Positions 7,604-15,635 of a DNA stretch of 26,263 bases are shown here, in pieces. The position numbers and the translations under genes were made by a program. Origin of the DNA: CBFFRJ01 sp051486985 (GTDB taxonomy: Bacteria > Pseudomonadota > Gammaproteobacteria > Enterobacterales > Enterobacteriaceae); the NCBI RefSeq assembly GCF_051486985.1, contig NZ_JAHVDV010000045.1, positions 1 to 26,263 of the forward strand, read 5' to 3'. The notes beneath the pieces are model-generated. The model made no database searches. It was given only the letters and a program-made list of their open reading frames with translations, and was not told where the DNA came from. The number at the start of each line of letters is the position of its first letter. Position 1 is the first letter of the stretch.

Positions 7604-8980
7604 ATGAAAATAATAATCTTGGGTGCCGGACAGGTTGGCGGCACCCTGGCAGAAAACCTCGTTGGCGAGAATAACGATATTACCGTTGTCGATACTAATG
7701 GGGATCGTCTGCGTATCCTCCAGGATAAATTTGATTTGCGCGTTGTTCAGGGGCATGGTTCTCACCCCAGGGTATTACGCGAGGCCGGGGCAGATGATGC
7801 AGATATGCTCGTCGCCGTTACCAGTTCCGATGAAACCAATATGGTAGCTTGTCAGGTCGCTTATTCTCTCTTCAATACTCCCAACCGCATCGCGCGCATT
7901 CGCTCGCCGGACTATGTTCGTGATGCAGATAAACTGTTTCATTCAGAAGCGGTCCCCATTGACCACCTCATCGCGCCAGAACAGCTTGTTATCGATAGCC
8001 TTTATCGGCTCATTGAGTACCCGGGAGCATTGCAGGTTGTTAACTTCGCCGAAGGGAAAGTCAGCCTTGCGGTCGTGAAGGCTTATTATGGTGGCCCGCT
8101 GGTAGGTAATGCCTTATCAACGATGCGTGAGCATATGCCGCATATTGATACACGCGTTGCCGCTATTTTCCGCCACGATCGTCCAATTCGCCCTCAGGGC
8201 TCAACCATTGTTGAAGCCGGTGATGAAGTGTTCTTTATTGCTGCATCACAGCATATCCGGGCAGTCATGAGTGAGTTGCAACGACTCGAAAAACCTTACA
8301 AACGCATCATGCTGGTCGGGGGCGGGAATATTGGTGCCGGGCTCGCGAGGCGCCTTGAGAAGGAATACAGCGTTAAGCTGATCGAACGCGACCAACAGCG
8401 GGCTGCAGAGCTGGCGGAGAAGCTGCAGAATACAATCGTCTTTTATGGTGATGCTTCGGATCAGGAATTGTTAGCAGAAGAACATATTGATCAGATGGAT
8501 CTGTTCATTGCTGTCACCAATGATGATGAAGCTAATATTATGTCCGCCATGCTAGCCAAGCGCATGGGCGCAAAGAAAGTTATGGTTCTGATCCAGCGTA
8601 AGGCCTATGTCGATTTAGTACAGGGGAGCGTCATTGATATCGCCATCTCCCCCCAGCAGGCAACCATCTCAGCGCTTCTGAGCCATGTGCGAAAAGCCGA
8701 TATTGTTGGTGTCTCTTCCCTCCGGCGCGGCGTAGCGGAAGCTATTGAAGCGGTCGCTCATGGCGATGAGAGTACCTCCCGTGTTGTTGGCCGTGTGATC
8801 GACGAGATTAAACTCCCCCCGGGAACCATAATAGGCGCCGTCGTTCGTGGTAATGATGTCATGATTGCGAATGATAACCTGCGCATAGAGCAAGGTGACC
8901 ATGTGATCATGTTTCTTACGGATAAAAAATATATTACCGATGTTGAGCGCCTCTTCCAGCCAAGCCCCTTCTTTTTATAA
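7604..8980 (+). CDS. trkA: Trk system potassium uptake regulatory protein TrkA
   Basis: The peripheral cytoplasmic NAD(H)-binding subunit that gates the TrkH/TrkG potassium channels. The 458 residues form two tandem RCK units. The first has GAGQVG at 7-12 and an acidic residue D30 at the end of beta 2 (VVD), as expected for NAD binding; the second has GGGNIG at 239-244. Each Rossmann part is followed by an RCK-C region (about 145-225 and 370-455). There is no membrane segment. It starts 22 bases after rsmB and is probably co-transcribed with it; a hairpin follows the stop codon. Confidence 0.97.
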   Translation: MKIIILGAGQVGGTLAENLVGENNDITVVDTNGDRLRILQDKFDLRVVQGHGSHPRVLREAGADDADMLVAVTSSDETNMVACQVAYSLFNTPNRIARIRSPDYVRDADKLFHSEAVPIDHLIAPEQLVIDSLYRLIEYPGALQVVNFAEGKVSLAVVKAYYGGPLVGNALSTMREHMPHIDTRVAAIFRHDRPIRPQGSTIVEAGDEVFFIAASQHIRAVMSELQRLEKPYKRIMLVGGGNIGAGLARRLEKEYSVKLIERDQQRAAELAEKLQNTIVFYGDASDQELLAEEHIDQMDLFIAVTNDDEANIMSAMLAKRMGAKKVMVLIQRKAYVDLVQGSVIDIAISPQQATISALLSHVRKADIVGVSSLRRGVAEAIEAVAHGDESTSRVVGRVIDEIKLPPGTIIGAVVRGNDVMIANDNLRIEQGDHVIMFLTDKKYITDVERLFQPSPFFL

Positions 8981-8987
8981 TTTGCAA

Positions 8988-9010
8988 GGCGCCGTTACTG
9001 GCGCCCTTTC
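8988..9010 (+). terminator. Probable terminator after trkA
   Basis: GGCGCC (8988-8993) and GGCGCC (9000-9005) form a 6-bp GC-only stem with a 6-base loop, followed by CTTTCC. The T-tract is short, so termination may be partial. The rest of the gap up to mscL (9011-9117) holds no gene; the mscL promoter should lie here but I could not assign it with confidence. Confidence 0.5.
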
Positions 9011-9117
9011 CGTACGCTCTGTATGTTTTCTTAAAATAAAGACGAATTAGTGATGCGAATGGCAATTGTTAGGACATTTGTTAGACTTACGTTACCAGAT
9101 AGCATAAGGGGAAAAGC

Positions 9118-9531
9118 ATGAGCTTATTGAAAGACTTCCGTGAATTTGCGATGCGCGGAAACGTTGTAGATTTAGCAGTGGGTGTCATTATCGGTGCGGC
9201 ATTCGGCAAAATTGTATCATCCCTTGTCGCTGATATTATTATGCCGCCGCTTGGTCTTTTAATTGGTGGAATCGACTTTAAACAATTTGCTTTGACCCTT
9301 CGCCCTGCTCAGGGAGATGTACCTGCTGTGGTAATGCATTACGGTGTGTTCATCCAGAACGTTTTTGACTTCATCATTGTTGCCTTCGCAATCTTCATGG
9401 CAATCAAAGTCATTAATAAGCTCAAGCGTAAACAGGCTGAAGAACCTAAAGCACCGCCAGCGCCCAGCAAAGAAGCGGTATTGTTAACGGAAATTCGTGA
9501 TTTACTGAAAGCGCAAAACAGCCGTCCTTAA
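9118..9531 (+). CDS. mscL: Large-conductance mechanosensitive channel MscL
   Basis: The pentameric inner-membrane channel that opens under membrane tension and releases solutes in hypo-osmotic shock. It has 137 residues (E. coli 136). The N-terminal amphipathic helix leads into TM1 (about 15-45), which includes the pore constriction residues L19, G22 and V23. A periplasmic loop (about 50-75) is followed by TM2 (about 76-100) and a C-terminal helical bundle (LLTEIRDLLK) after a proline/alanine-rich linker that differs from E. coli. The start is well supported by AAGGGG upstream. Its TAA stop overlaps the stop of convergent arfA by 3 bases. Confidence 0.97.
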   Translation: MSLLKDFREFAMRGNVVDLAVGVIIGAAFGKIVSSLVADIIMPPLGLLIGGIDFKQFALTLRPAQGDVPAVVMHYGVFIQNVFDFIIVAFAIFMAIKVINKLKRKQAEEPKAPPAPSKEAVLLTEIRDLLKAQNSRP

Positions 9532-9749
9532 TTCAGACCGTACACAGGCAGAAGGCCAGTGGTAAAAAAGCGTTCTGCTTGTTTGCCACTGGCCTCCCAG
9601 TTACCACGATTTGCATGTTTTCCTTTACGTAGATAGCTTCCCTTTCCTTTCTTATTCTTTTCAACACGTTGTCTGAAAAGGGGATCATGCAGTAATGCTT
9701 CTATGGCATTGTCCTTGATTTGACCTTTAGTATGCTGATAACGGCTCAT
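9528..9749 (-). CDS. arfA: Alternative ribosome-rescue factor A (ArfA)
   Basis: Rescues ribosomes stalled on non-stop mRNA when tmRNA fails, by recruiting release factor RF2. The predicted full-length product is 73 residues from ATG 9749 (MSRYQHTKGQIKDNAIEALL), close to the 72 of E. coli; a longer in-frame start at 9782 adds 11 residues absent from the family. The first ~50 residues, including the basic segment NKKGKGSYLRKGKH that enters the mRNA channel, are nearly identical to E. coli, whereas the last ten diverge. The codons for residues 52-66 form a strong hairpin. In E. coli such a hairpin makes the arfA mRNA itself non-stop, so that active truncated ArfA is made only when tmRNA is short. 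The gene ends tail to tail on mscL. Confidence 0.95.
   Translation of the reverse strand: MSRYQHTKGQIKDNAIEALLHDPLFRQRVEKNKKGKGSYLRKGKHANRGNWEASGKQAERFFTTGLLPVYGLN
9553..9595 (-). promoter_or_regulatory. Intragenic hairpin in arfA (RNase III/terminator-type)
   Basis: Inside the arfA frame, AGGCCAGTGG and CCACTGGCCT form a perfect 10-bp stem (9553-9562 with 9586-9595 on the plus strand). Further A/T pairing extends inward, and a run of six T occurs in the 3' arm of the mRNA. In E. coli the equivalent structure is cut by RNase III or ends transcription, giving an mRNA without stop codon that is a tmRNA substrate; this is how ArfA levels sense tmRNA shortage. The structure is read directly from the sequence; its activity here is inferred. 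Confidence 0.8.
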
Positions 9750-9806
9750 AACAACTCCAGGGTTGGTTAAAAAACGACGCAAGTGTAGTCCGGGCCAGTA
9801 CTAAAA

Positions 9807-10232
9807 TCAACTGACCTCCCGACCTGTCGAACCTTGCTCAAGTGTTTCAAGAATTGAACAGTAAACGCTACTGTGTGCACTGCCGCAGCAGGTATCATTC
9901 AGCTTCTGTAAGGACTGACGTATAAGCTGCAACTCCTCAATGCGAGCTTCAACTTCACGAAGCCGCTCCTGAACAATACTTTTTGATTCCTGACAGGTAT
10001 GGTGTTCTGGATCGATCCTAATCGAAAGCAGTTCACGAATAGATTCCAGGGTAAAACCCAACTGTCTTGCATGACGGATAAATTTTAGCCGTTGTAAATC
10101 AGTATCAGAGTAGAGACGAAAGCCGCCTTCGGTCCGGATTTCGTGTTCCATCATCTGCTGCTTTTCGTAATAACGTATGGTATCAGGGGTTACATTTGCC
10201 AGTCTGGCCAGTTCTCCGATGCGAAACATCAT
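9807..10232 (-). CDS. zntR: Zn(II)-responsive MerR-family regulator ZntR
   Basis: A MerR-type activator that in E. coli turns on the Zn/Cd/Pb exporter gene zntA, located elsewhere. The 141 residues show an N-terminal winged helix (FRIGELARLANVTPDTIRYYEK), a long dimerisation helix (about 80-112) and the C-terminal metal loop. Counting from the first Met, the metal ligands are C80, C115, C116, H120 and C125. The first two codons are ATGATG; the first ATG overlaps the yhdN stop (ATGA), and GGAG lies 5 bases before it. The second ATG (10229) would give the usual MxRIGE N-terminus, so either start is possible. It is co-directional and overlapping with yhdN. Confidence 0.95.
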   Translation of the reverse strand: MMFRIGELARLANVTPDTIRYYEKQQMMEHEIRTEGGFRLYSDTDLQRLKFIRHARQLGFTLESIRELLSIRIDPEHHTCQESKSIVQERLREVEARIEELQLIRQSLQKLNDTCCGSAHSSVYCSILETLEQGSTGREVS

Positions 10233-10600
10233 TTTTGCTCCTCTATTTTCTGCAGGATCTTTGCAGCGTAGTCGGTATGCAAAAAATCGACATTTAATCC
10301 CGCCTGACGAAGTTTGAGTTCGAGTAGCGAAAGTCGGCGCCTTAATGGAGCATAGTCCGGGTGCCCGGTAGGGAGTTGCTGCAAGAGATCGTTAAGCTTA
10401 AGCGCTTCTTTACGGTATTCAAGTTCAGGAGGCAAAAACCCCGAATTCTTCAAAAGCGTAAAGCCAGCGCGTAATTCTGGTGGAACCTGCGAATTATCCT
10501 CAAGGATTAGTGGCTTGCCACTACCAGGAAGATCATCTAACTCACCTTTCACTTGTGCATCCCGAATATGGCGTTCAGCCCACTGGTCTATTAACCACAT
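10229..10600 (-). CDS. yhdN: DUF1992 (DnaJ-homologue C28-like) protein YhdN
   Basis: A 123-residue protein related to E. coli YhdN (122 residues). The motifs MWLIDQWAERHI, a GSGKPL segment and RLSLLELKLRQAGL are the conserved blocks of DUF1992, a domain shared with eukaryotic DNAJC28; no J domain and no known activity. The C-terminal third differs clearly from E. coli. GGAGGAGG directly upstream supports the start. It lies between the alpha-operon terminator and zntR. Its stop overlaps the zntR start by 4 bases, so the two are probably one transcript, perhaps partly fed by read-through from rplQ. Confidence 0.88.
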   Translation of the reverse strand: MWLIDQWAERHIRDAQVKGELDDLPGSGKPLILEDNSQVPPELRAGFTLLKNSGFLPPELEYRKEALKLNDLLQQLPTGHPDYAPLRRRLSLLELKLRQAGLNVDFLHTDYAAKILQKIEEQK

Positions 10601-10664
10601 GGCCTCCTCCCGGAAAGAACATAAAAGATACAGGTATTGTAGAAAAATGACGTTTATAAGCCTA

Positions 10665-10693
10665 TAAAAAAACCCGCCGGAGCGGGTTTTTTT
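10665..10693 (-). terminator. Alpha operon terminator (bidirectional form)
   Basis: Downstream of rplQ, AACCCGC / GCGGGTT forms a 7-bp stem with a CGGA loop. It is flanked by A and T runs that can extend the stem and supply a T-tract of seven on the minus strand. A classic intrinsic terminator that should end the rpsM-rplQ transcript before yhdN. Confidence 0.9.
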
Positions 10694-10706
10694 ACTTCAC
10701 TACAGA

Positions 10707-11093
10707 TTACTCTGCAGCTGCTTCTGCTTTCGACTCAGAGCGATCAACCAGCTCGATGTATGCCATCGGCGCGTTGTCACCTGCACGGAAGCCACACTTC
10801 AGAATACGAGTGTAACCACCGGCACGGCTCGCGAAACGCGGGCCCAGTTCGTTAAACAGTTTTGCCACGATCTCGTTATCACGAGTACGGGCGAATGCCA
10901 GACGACGATTAGCAACGCTGTCAGTCTTGGCAAGAGTAATCAGCGGCTCAACTACGCGACGCAGCTCTTTCGCTTTAGGCAGGGTCGTCTTGATGATTTC
11001 ATGACGAACCAGTGAACCTGCCATGTTGCGGAACATAGCCTGGCGATGGCTGCTGTTGCGGTTCAGTTGACGACCACTCTTACGATGGCGCAT
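10707..11093 (-). CDS. rplQ: 50S ribosomal protein L17
   Basis: A large-subunit protein bound to 23S rRNA on the solvent side near the exit-tunnel rim. It has 128 residues, one more than E. coli, with the extra residue in the acidic Ala/Glu-rich tail (SKAEAAAE); the rest, from MRHRKSGRQLNRN onward, is practically identical. It is the last gene of the alpha operon, 40 bases after rpoA, and is followed closely by the terminator. Confidence 0.98.
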   Translation of the reverse strand: MRHRKSGRQLNRNSSHRQAMFRNMAGSLVRHEIIKTTLPKAKELRRVVEPLITLAKTDSVANRRLAFARTRDNEIVAKLFNELGPRFASRAGGYTRILKCGFRAGDNAPMAYIELVDRSESKAEAAAE

Positions 11094-11133
11094 GACCTTA
11101 TCCTTCTCAGTAAAACCTTAACCTGTGATCCGG

Positions 11134-12123
11134 TTACTCGTCAGCAATGCTTGCCGGTGGCCAGTTTTCCAGGCGCATGCCCAGAGACAGTCCACGGGAG
11201 GCCAGCACGTCTTTAATCTCAGTAAGAGATTTTTTACCCAGGTTCGGCGTTTTCAGCAACTCAACCTCGGTACGCTGTACCAGATCACCGATATAGTGGA
11301 TAGCTTCTGCCTTGAGGCAGTTAGCAGAGCGGACAGTCAATTCCAGATCGTCAACAGGGCGCAGCAGGATCGGATCGAATTCTGGTTTCTCTTCTTTCAC
11401 TTCCGGCTGACGTACATCACGTAAGTCAACGAAAGCTTCCAGTTGTTCTGCCAGGATGGTTGCCGCACGACGAATCGCCTCTTCAGGATCGATTGTGCCA
11501 TTGGTTTCCATTTCGATGACCAGCTTGTCCAGGTCGGTACGCTGTTCTACACGCGCTGCTTCAACATTGTAGGCAATACGCTCTACAGGGCTGTAGCATG
11601 CGTCGACCAGCAGACGGCCGATTGGGCGCTCATCTTCTTCCGAATGAATTCGGGCAGAAGCCGGCACATAACCACGACCGCGCTGAACTTTGATACGCAT
11701 GCTAATAGATGCGTTCTCATCGGTCAGGTGGCAGATCACGTGCTGCGGCTTGACGATTTCGACATCACCGTCGTGGGTGATATCGGCTGCAGTCACAGGG
11801 CCAATGCCAGATTTATTCAGAGTAAGAATAACATCATCTTTACCCTGAACTCTCACCGCCAGCCCTTTCAGGTTGAGCAGGATTTCCAGGATATCTTCCT
11901 GAACGCCTTCTTTGGTGCTGTACTCGTGCAGTACACCATCAATCTCAACCTCGGTCACCGCGCAACCCGGCATCGATGAGAGCAGAATACGGCGCAGTGC
12001 GTTACCTAAAGTATGGCCAAAGCCACGCTCTAAAGGCTCAAGGGTCACCTTGGCGTGCGTCGAACTCACTTGCTCGATATCTACCAGGCGCGGTTTTAGA
12101 AACTCTGTCACAGAACCCTGCAT
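11134..12123 (-). CDS. rpoA: DNA-directed RNA polymerase subunit alpha
   Basis: The dimeric scaffold for core RNA polymerase assembly. The 329 residues equal E. coli RpoA. The N-terminal domain (about 1-235) carries R45, which is needed for contact with beta. A flexible acidic linker (about 236-249, including EVKEEKPEF) leads to the C-terminal domain (250-329). There R265 and K298, the residues that read UP elements, are present, as is the activator-contact surface. It lies between rpsD and rplQ in the alpha operon and is thereby co-expressed with ribosomal proteins. It should itself act on the rrn UP element at the left end of the window. Confidence 0.98.
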
Positions 12124-12148
12124 TGTGTCCTCTCTTTGGTACTAAGCT

Positions 12149-12769
12149 TTACTTGGAGTAAAGCTCGACGATCAGGTGTTCGTTAATGTCCGCAGACAGA
12201 TCAGAACGCTCTGGCTTACGCTTGAACGTGCCTTCCATCTTGCCAGCATCAACTTCCAGCCAGGTTGGCTTTTCACGCTGCTCAGCCAGCTCCAGAGCGG
12301 CTTTCACGCGAGACTGCTTTTTCGCTTTCTCACGAATGCTAACAACGTCATTCGGACTAACCTGATAAGAAGCGATGTTAACAACACGACCGTTTACCAT
12401 AATCGCTTTGTGGCTAACCAGCTGACGTGATTCAGCACGAGTTGCGCCGAAGCCCATACGGTATACAACGTTGTCCAGACGACCTTCCAGCAGAGCCAAC
12501 AGGTTTTCACCGGTGTTGCCTTTCAGACGTGCTGCTTCTTTGTAGTAGTTACGGAACTGACGCTCCAGCACACCGTAGATACGGCGAACTTTTTGCTTTT
12601 CACGCAACTGCACACCATAGTCAGACAGACGCGGTTTACGCGCACCGTGCTGGCCAGGAGCTTGTTCAATTTTACACTTGGTATCGATCGCGCGAACGCC
12701 AGACTTAAGGAATAAGTCGGTGCCCTCACGACGGCTCAGCTTGAGCTTAGGACCCAAATATCTTGCCAT
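12149..12769 (-). CDS. rpsD: 30S ribosomal protein S4
   Basis: A primary 16S rRNA-binding protein that nucleates 30S assembly and contributes to decoding accuracy together with S5; also part of the mRNA entry helicase site. The 206 residues match E. coli. The S4-type RNA-binding segment (about 96-160) includes RLDNVVYRMGF and SHKAIMVNGRVVN. In E. coli S4 is the translational repressor of the alpha operon, binding the pseudoknot leader of rpsM; the same leader is present here (13563-13645). It sits between rpsK and rpoA. Confidence 0.98.
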   Translation of the reverse strand: MARYLGPKLKLSRREGTDLFLKSGVRAIDTKCKIEQAPGQHGARKPRLSDYGVQLREKQKVRRIYGVLERQFRNYYKEAARLKGNTGENLLALLEGRLDNVVYRMGFGATRAESRQLVSHKAIMVNGRVVNIASYQVSPNDVVSIREKAKKQSRVKAALELAEQREKPTWLEVDAGKMEGTFKRKPERSDLSADINEHLIVELYSK

Positions 12770-12802
12770 TTTCTTTCTCCAACAAACCTGGAAAACGAAG
12801 CG

Positions 12803-13192
12803 TTATACGCGACGTTTCTTCGGCGGACGACAACCGTTATGAGGGATCGGAGTCACATCAGTAATATTAGTGATGCGGAAACCAGCGGCGTTCAGTGCGC
12901 GAACAGTAGATTCACGACCCGGACCCGGACCTTTAACCATAACTTCCAAGTTCTTGATGCCGTATTCTTTCACGGCGTCAGCGCAACGCTCTGCTGCAAC
13001 CTGAGCTGCGAACGGAGTAGATTTACGCGAACCACGGAAACCGGAACCACCGGCTGTTGCCCAACCCAGCGCGTTACCCTGACGATCGGTAATGGTAACG
13101 ATGGTGTTGTTAAAAGAAGCATGGATATGAGCCACGCCATCAGAGACTTGTTTTCTTACACGTTTACGTGCACGAATTGGTGCCTTTGCCAT
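12803..13192 (-). CDS. rpsK: 30S ribosomal protein S11
   Basis: A platform protein of the small subunit that contacts the mRNA in the E-site region. It has 129 residues, identical in length to E. coli. The C-terminal IPHNGCRPPKKRRV includes N119-G120, the site where E. coli S11 carries an isoaspartyl residue. The basic N-terminal extension (MAKAPIRARKRVRKQV) is typical. It is the second gene of the alpha operon, 16 bases after rpsM. Confidence 0.98.
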   Translation of the reverse strand: MAKAPIRARKRVRKQVSDGVAHIHASFNNTIVTITDRQGNALGWATAGGSGFRGSRKSTPFAAQVAAERCADAVKEYGIKNLEVMVKGPGPGRESTVRALNAAGFRITNITDVTPIPHNGCRPPKKRRV

Positions 13193-13208
13193 TATTCAAT
13201 CACCCCGA

Positions 13209-13565
13209 TTATTTCTTGATCGGTTTGCGCGGACCCTTACGGGTACGTGCGTTGGTCTTGGTACGCTGACCGCGAACCGGGAGACCACGACGATGACGCA
13301 AACCGCGATAGCAACCAAGATCCATCAGGCGCTTGATGCTCATGCTGATTTCACGGCGCAGATCACCTTCAACGACAAATTTGGCAACTTCGTCACGCAG
13401 CGTGTCGATTTGTTCTTCAGACAGCTCACTGATCTTAACATTCTCAGCGATACCCGCAGAAGCCAGGATGGCTTTAGAACGGGTCTTGCCGACGCCATAG
13501 ATCGAAGTTAATGCGATCACAGCATGTTTCTGATCAGGAATGTTAATGCCTGCTATACGGGCCAC
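13209..13565 (-). CDS. rpsM: 30S ribosomal protein S13
   Basis: A head protein of the small subunit; contacts the large subunit (bridge B1a/b) and the P-site tRNA through its basic tail (NARTRKGPRKPIKK). The 118 residues equal E. coli. It is the first gene of the alpha operon. Its start codon (GTG, at 13563-13565) follows the sequence GGAGTGCATA and lies in the region known in E. coli to be folded into the S4-binding pseudoknot, so its translation is the control point for the operon. Confidence 0.98.
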   Translation of the reverse strand: MARIAGINIPDQKHAVIALTSIYGVGKTRSKAILASAGIAENVKISELSEEQIDTLRDEVAKFVVEGDLRREISMSIKRLMDLGCYRGLRHRRGLPVRGQRTKTNARTRKGPRKPIKK

Positions 13566-13645
13566 TATGCACTCCTATAATTTCACTTGCACGCACCATG
13601 CTGAAAAGCCCGTTTTCAGGATACTCAAATGGATACGTACAGACA
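13563..13645 (-). promoter_or_regulatory. S4 autoregulatory leader of the alpha operon
   Basis: The leader from the expected transcript start to the rpsM GTG closely resembles the E. coli alpha leader, including the CTGAAAACGGGCTTTTCAG stem-loop (CTGAAAA pairing with TTTTCAG) and GGAGTGCATAGTGG at the start. In E. coli this RNA forms a nested pseudoknot bound by S4, trapping the 30S subunit. The hairpin is read from sequence; S4 binding is inferred from conservation. Confidence 0.75.
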
Positions 13646-13657
13646 TACAAAAGATTG

Positions 13658-13676
13658 GCTGGCTAATCTAGCCAGC
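13658..13676 (-). terminator. Hairpin between rpmJ and rpsM (weak spc terminator)
   Basis: GCTGGCTA / TAGCCAGC make an 8-bp perfect stem with a 3-base loop. On the minus strand it is followed by CAATCTTTT, a weak T-tract. It may partially stop spc transcripts, but it also overlaps the alpha promoter's -10 element, so its primary role is uncertain. Confidence 0.45.
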
Positions 13677-13693
13677 TCAACCCAACTTTGCAA
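13665..13693 (-). promoter_or_regulatory. Alpha operon promoter
   Basis: On the minus strand TTGCAA (13688-13693), a 17-base spacer and TAGATT (13665-13670) form a sigma-70 promoter about 100 bases before rpsM. Both location and sequence correspond to the E. coli alpha operon promoter. Its -10 lies within the rpmJ-rpsM hairpin. Confidence 0.75.
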
Positions 13694-13711
13694 GAAAAAT
13701 ATGCGAAATAA

Positions 13712-13858
<147 letters not shown>

Positions 13859-15190
13859 TTAACGGCCGTAGCCTTTCAGGTTCGCCTTCTTCAATGCAGA
13901 CTCGTACTGACTAGACATCATTAGAGTTTGCACTTGAGCCATAAAGTCCATAATCACGACTACAACGATAAGCAGGGAAGTCCCACCGAAGTAGAACGGT
14001 ACTTTCATTGCATCACGCATGAACTCCGGGATCAGGCAGATAAAAGTAATATAAAGCGCACCGACCAATGTCAGACGAGTCATTACCTTATCGATATACT
14101 TCGCCGTTTGCTCTCCCGGACGAATTCCTGGTACAAATGCACCGGACTTCTTCAGGTTATCTGCTGTTTCACGCGGGTTGAAAACCAACGCCGTGTAGAA
14201 GAAACAGAAGAATATGATTGCAGACGCATAGAGTAACACATAAAGCGGTTGTCCAGGCTGCAAATACAGCGAAATTGTTGTCAGCCAGTTCCAACCGGTA
14301 CCGCCCCCGAACCATGACGCGATGGTCGCAGGGAACAGAATAATACTGGAAGCAAAAATAGCCGGGATAACCCCCGCCATATTCACTTTCAGCGGTAAAT
14401 GTGTGCTCTGTGCAGCATAGACACGACGACCTTGCTGACGTTTGGCGTAGTTCACCACAATGCGGCGTTGACCACGTTCAACAAAGACAACAAAGAACGT
14501 CACTGCAAATACTAATACTGCAACCAACAGCAACAGGAGGAAGTGCAGGTCGCCTTGACGCGCTTGCTCGATAGTGTGGGCAATGGCTGGCGGGAGTCCC
14601 GCAACAATACCAGCGAAGATAATAATCGAGATACCGTTACCGATACCACGTTCAGTGATCTGTTCGCCGAGCCACATCAGGAACATGGTTCCTGTAACCA
14701 GACTAACAACAGCGGTGAAATAGAATGCAAAGCCTGGGTTCATAACCAGACCTTGCATACCAGGCATATTCGGTAAACCGGTAGCAATACCGATTGACTG
14801 GAATATCGCCAGCACCAGAGTACCGTAGCGGGTGTACTGACTAATCTTACGACGTCCGGACTCCCCTTCTTTCTTTAACTCTGCCAACGCCGGATGAACG
14901 ACGGTCAGCAGCTGGATAATAATCGATGCCGAAATATACGGCATGATACCCAGTGCAAAGATAGAAGCACGGCTGAGTGCACCACCAGAGAACATGTTAA
15001 ACATTTCAATGATGGTGCCTCGCTGTTGCTCAAGCAGTTTGGCAAGTACAGCGGCATCAATACCAGGGATCGGAATAAAAGAGCCAATACGGAACACAAT
15101 AAGCGCACCGATTACAAACAACAGTCTGCGTTTCAGCTCGCCTAAGCCACCTTTGGCACTTTGAAAATCTAATCCCGGTTGTTTAGCCAT
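13859..15190 (-). CDS. secY: Protein translocase channel subunit SecY
   Basis: The pore-forming subunit of SecYEG in the inner membrane, partner of SecA and of co-translating ribosomes. The 443 residues equal E. coli. Ten hydrophobic membrane segments can be read, the first at about 23-43 (LLFVIGALIVFRIGSFIPI). The plug segment is near MFSGGALSRASIF (62-75). Basic cytoplasmic loops between TM6/7 (ERGQRRIVVNYAKRQQGRR) and TM8/9 (FNPRETADNLKKSG) are the known ribosome/SecA contact sites. It is encoded within the spc operon between rplO and rpmJ. Confidence 0.98.
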   Translation of the reverse strand: MAKQPGLDFQSAKGGLGELKRRLLFVIGALIVFRIGSFIPIPGIDAAVLAKLLEQQRGTIIEMFNMFSGGALSRASIFALGIMPYISASIIIQLLTVVHPALAELKKEGESGRRKISQYTRYGTLVLAIFQSIGIATGLPNMPGMQGLVMNPGFAFYFTAVVSLVTGTMFLMWLGEQITERGIGNGISIIIFAGIVAGLPPAIAHTIEQARQGDLHFLLLLLVAVLVFAVTFFVVFVERGQRRIVVNYAKRQQGRRVYAAQSTHLPLKVNMAGVIPAIFASSIILFPATIASWFGGGTGWNWLTTISLYLQPGQPLYVLLYASAIIFFCFFYTALVFNPRETADNLKKSGAFVPGIRPGEQTAKYIDKVMTRLTLVGALYITFICLIPEFMRDAMKVPFYFGGTSLLIVVVVIMDFMAQVQTLMMSSQYESALKKANLKGYGR

Positions 15191-15197
15191 CTGCTAC

Positions 15198-15632
15198 TTA
15201 TTCCTCGATTTTACCGCCAGCAGCTTCGATAGCAGCACGAGCGCCTTTAGTCACACGCAGGCCACGAACAGTTACCGGAGTAGAAACTTCACCAGACAGA
15301 ATCACTTTCGCGAACTCAATCTGAATACCGATAATGTTTGCTGCTTTCAGCGTGTTCAGGTCAACTACGCCGCCTTCTACGCGAGCCAGATCAGACAGAC
15401 GAACTTCAGCTGTGATCATTGCTTTGCGCGAAGTAAAACCGAATTTCGGCAGACGACGGTACAGAGGCATCTGACCACCCTCGAAACCGCGACGTACGCC
15501 ACCGCCAGAACGAGAGTTCTGACCTTTGTGACCACGACCACCGGTTTTACCGAGACCGGAACCGATACCACGACCCAGGCGTTTGCCCGCTTTTTTAGAG
15601 CCTTCGGCCGGAGACAGAGTATTTAAACGCAT
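15198..15632 (-). CDS. rplO: 50S ribosomal protein L15
   Basis: A late-assembly large-subunit protein. It has 144 residues as in E. coli. The N-terminal half is an extended Gly/Arg/Lys-rich tail (KRLGRGIGSGLGKTGGRGHK) that penetrates the 23S rRNA; the C-terminal half is globular. It is placed directly before secY with a 7-base gap, and follows rpmD by 3 bases. Confidence 0.98.
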   Translation of the reverse strand: MRLNTLSPAEGSKKAGKRLGRGIGSGLGKTGGRGHKGQNSRSGGGVRRGFEGGQMPLYRRLPKFGFTSRKAMITAEVRLSDLARVEGGVVDLNTLKAANIIGIQIEFAKVILSGEVSTPVTVRGLRVTKGARAAIEAAGGKIEE

Positions 15633-15635
15633 CTC

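Noticed and set aside
9750..9782. Longer N-terminus for ArfA from 9782
   Set aside because: The added residues MRRFLTNPGVV are not part of the family, whose start MSRYQHTKGQ matches ATG 9749.
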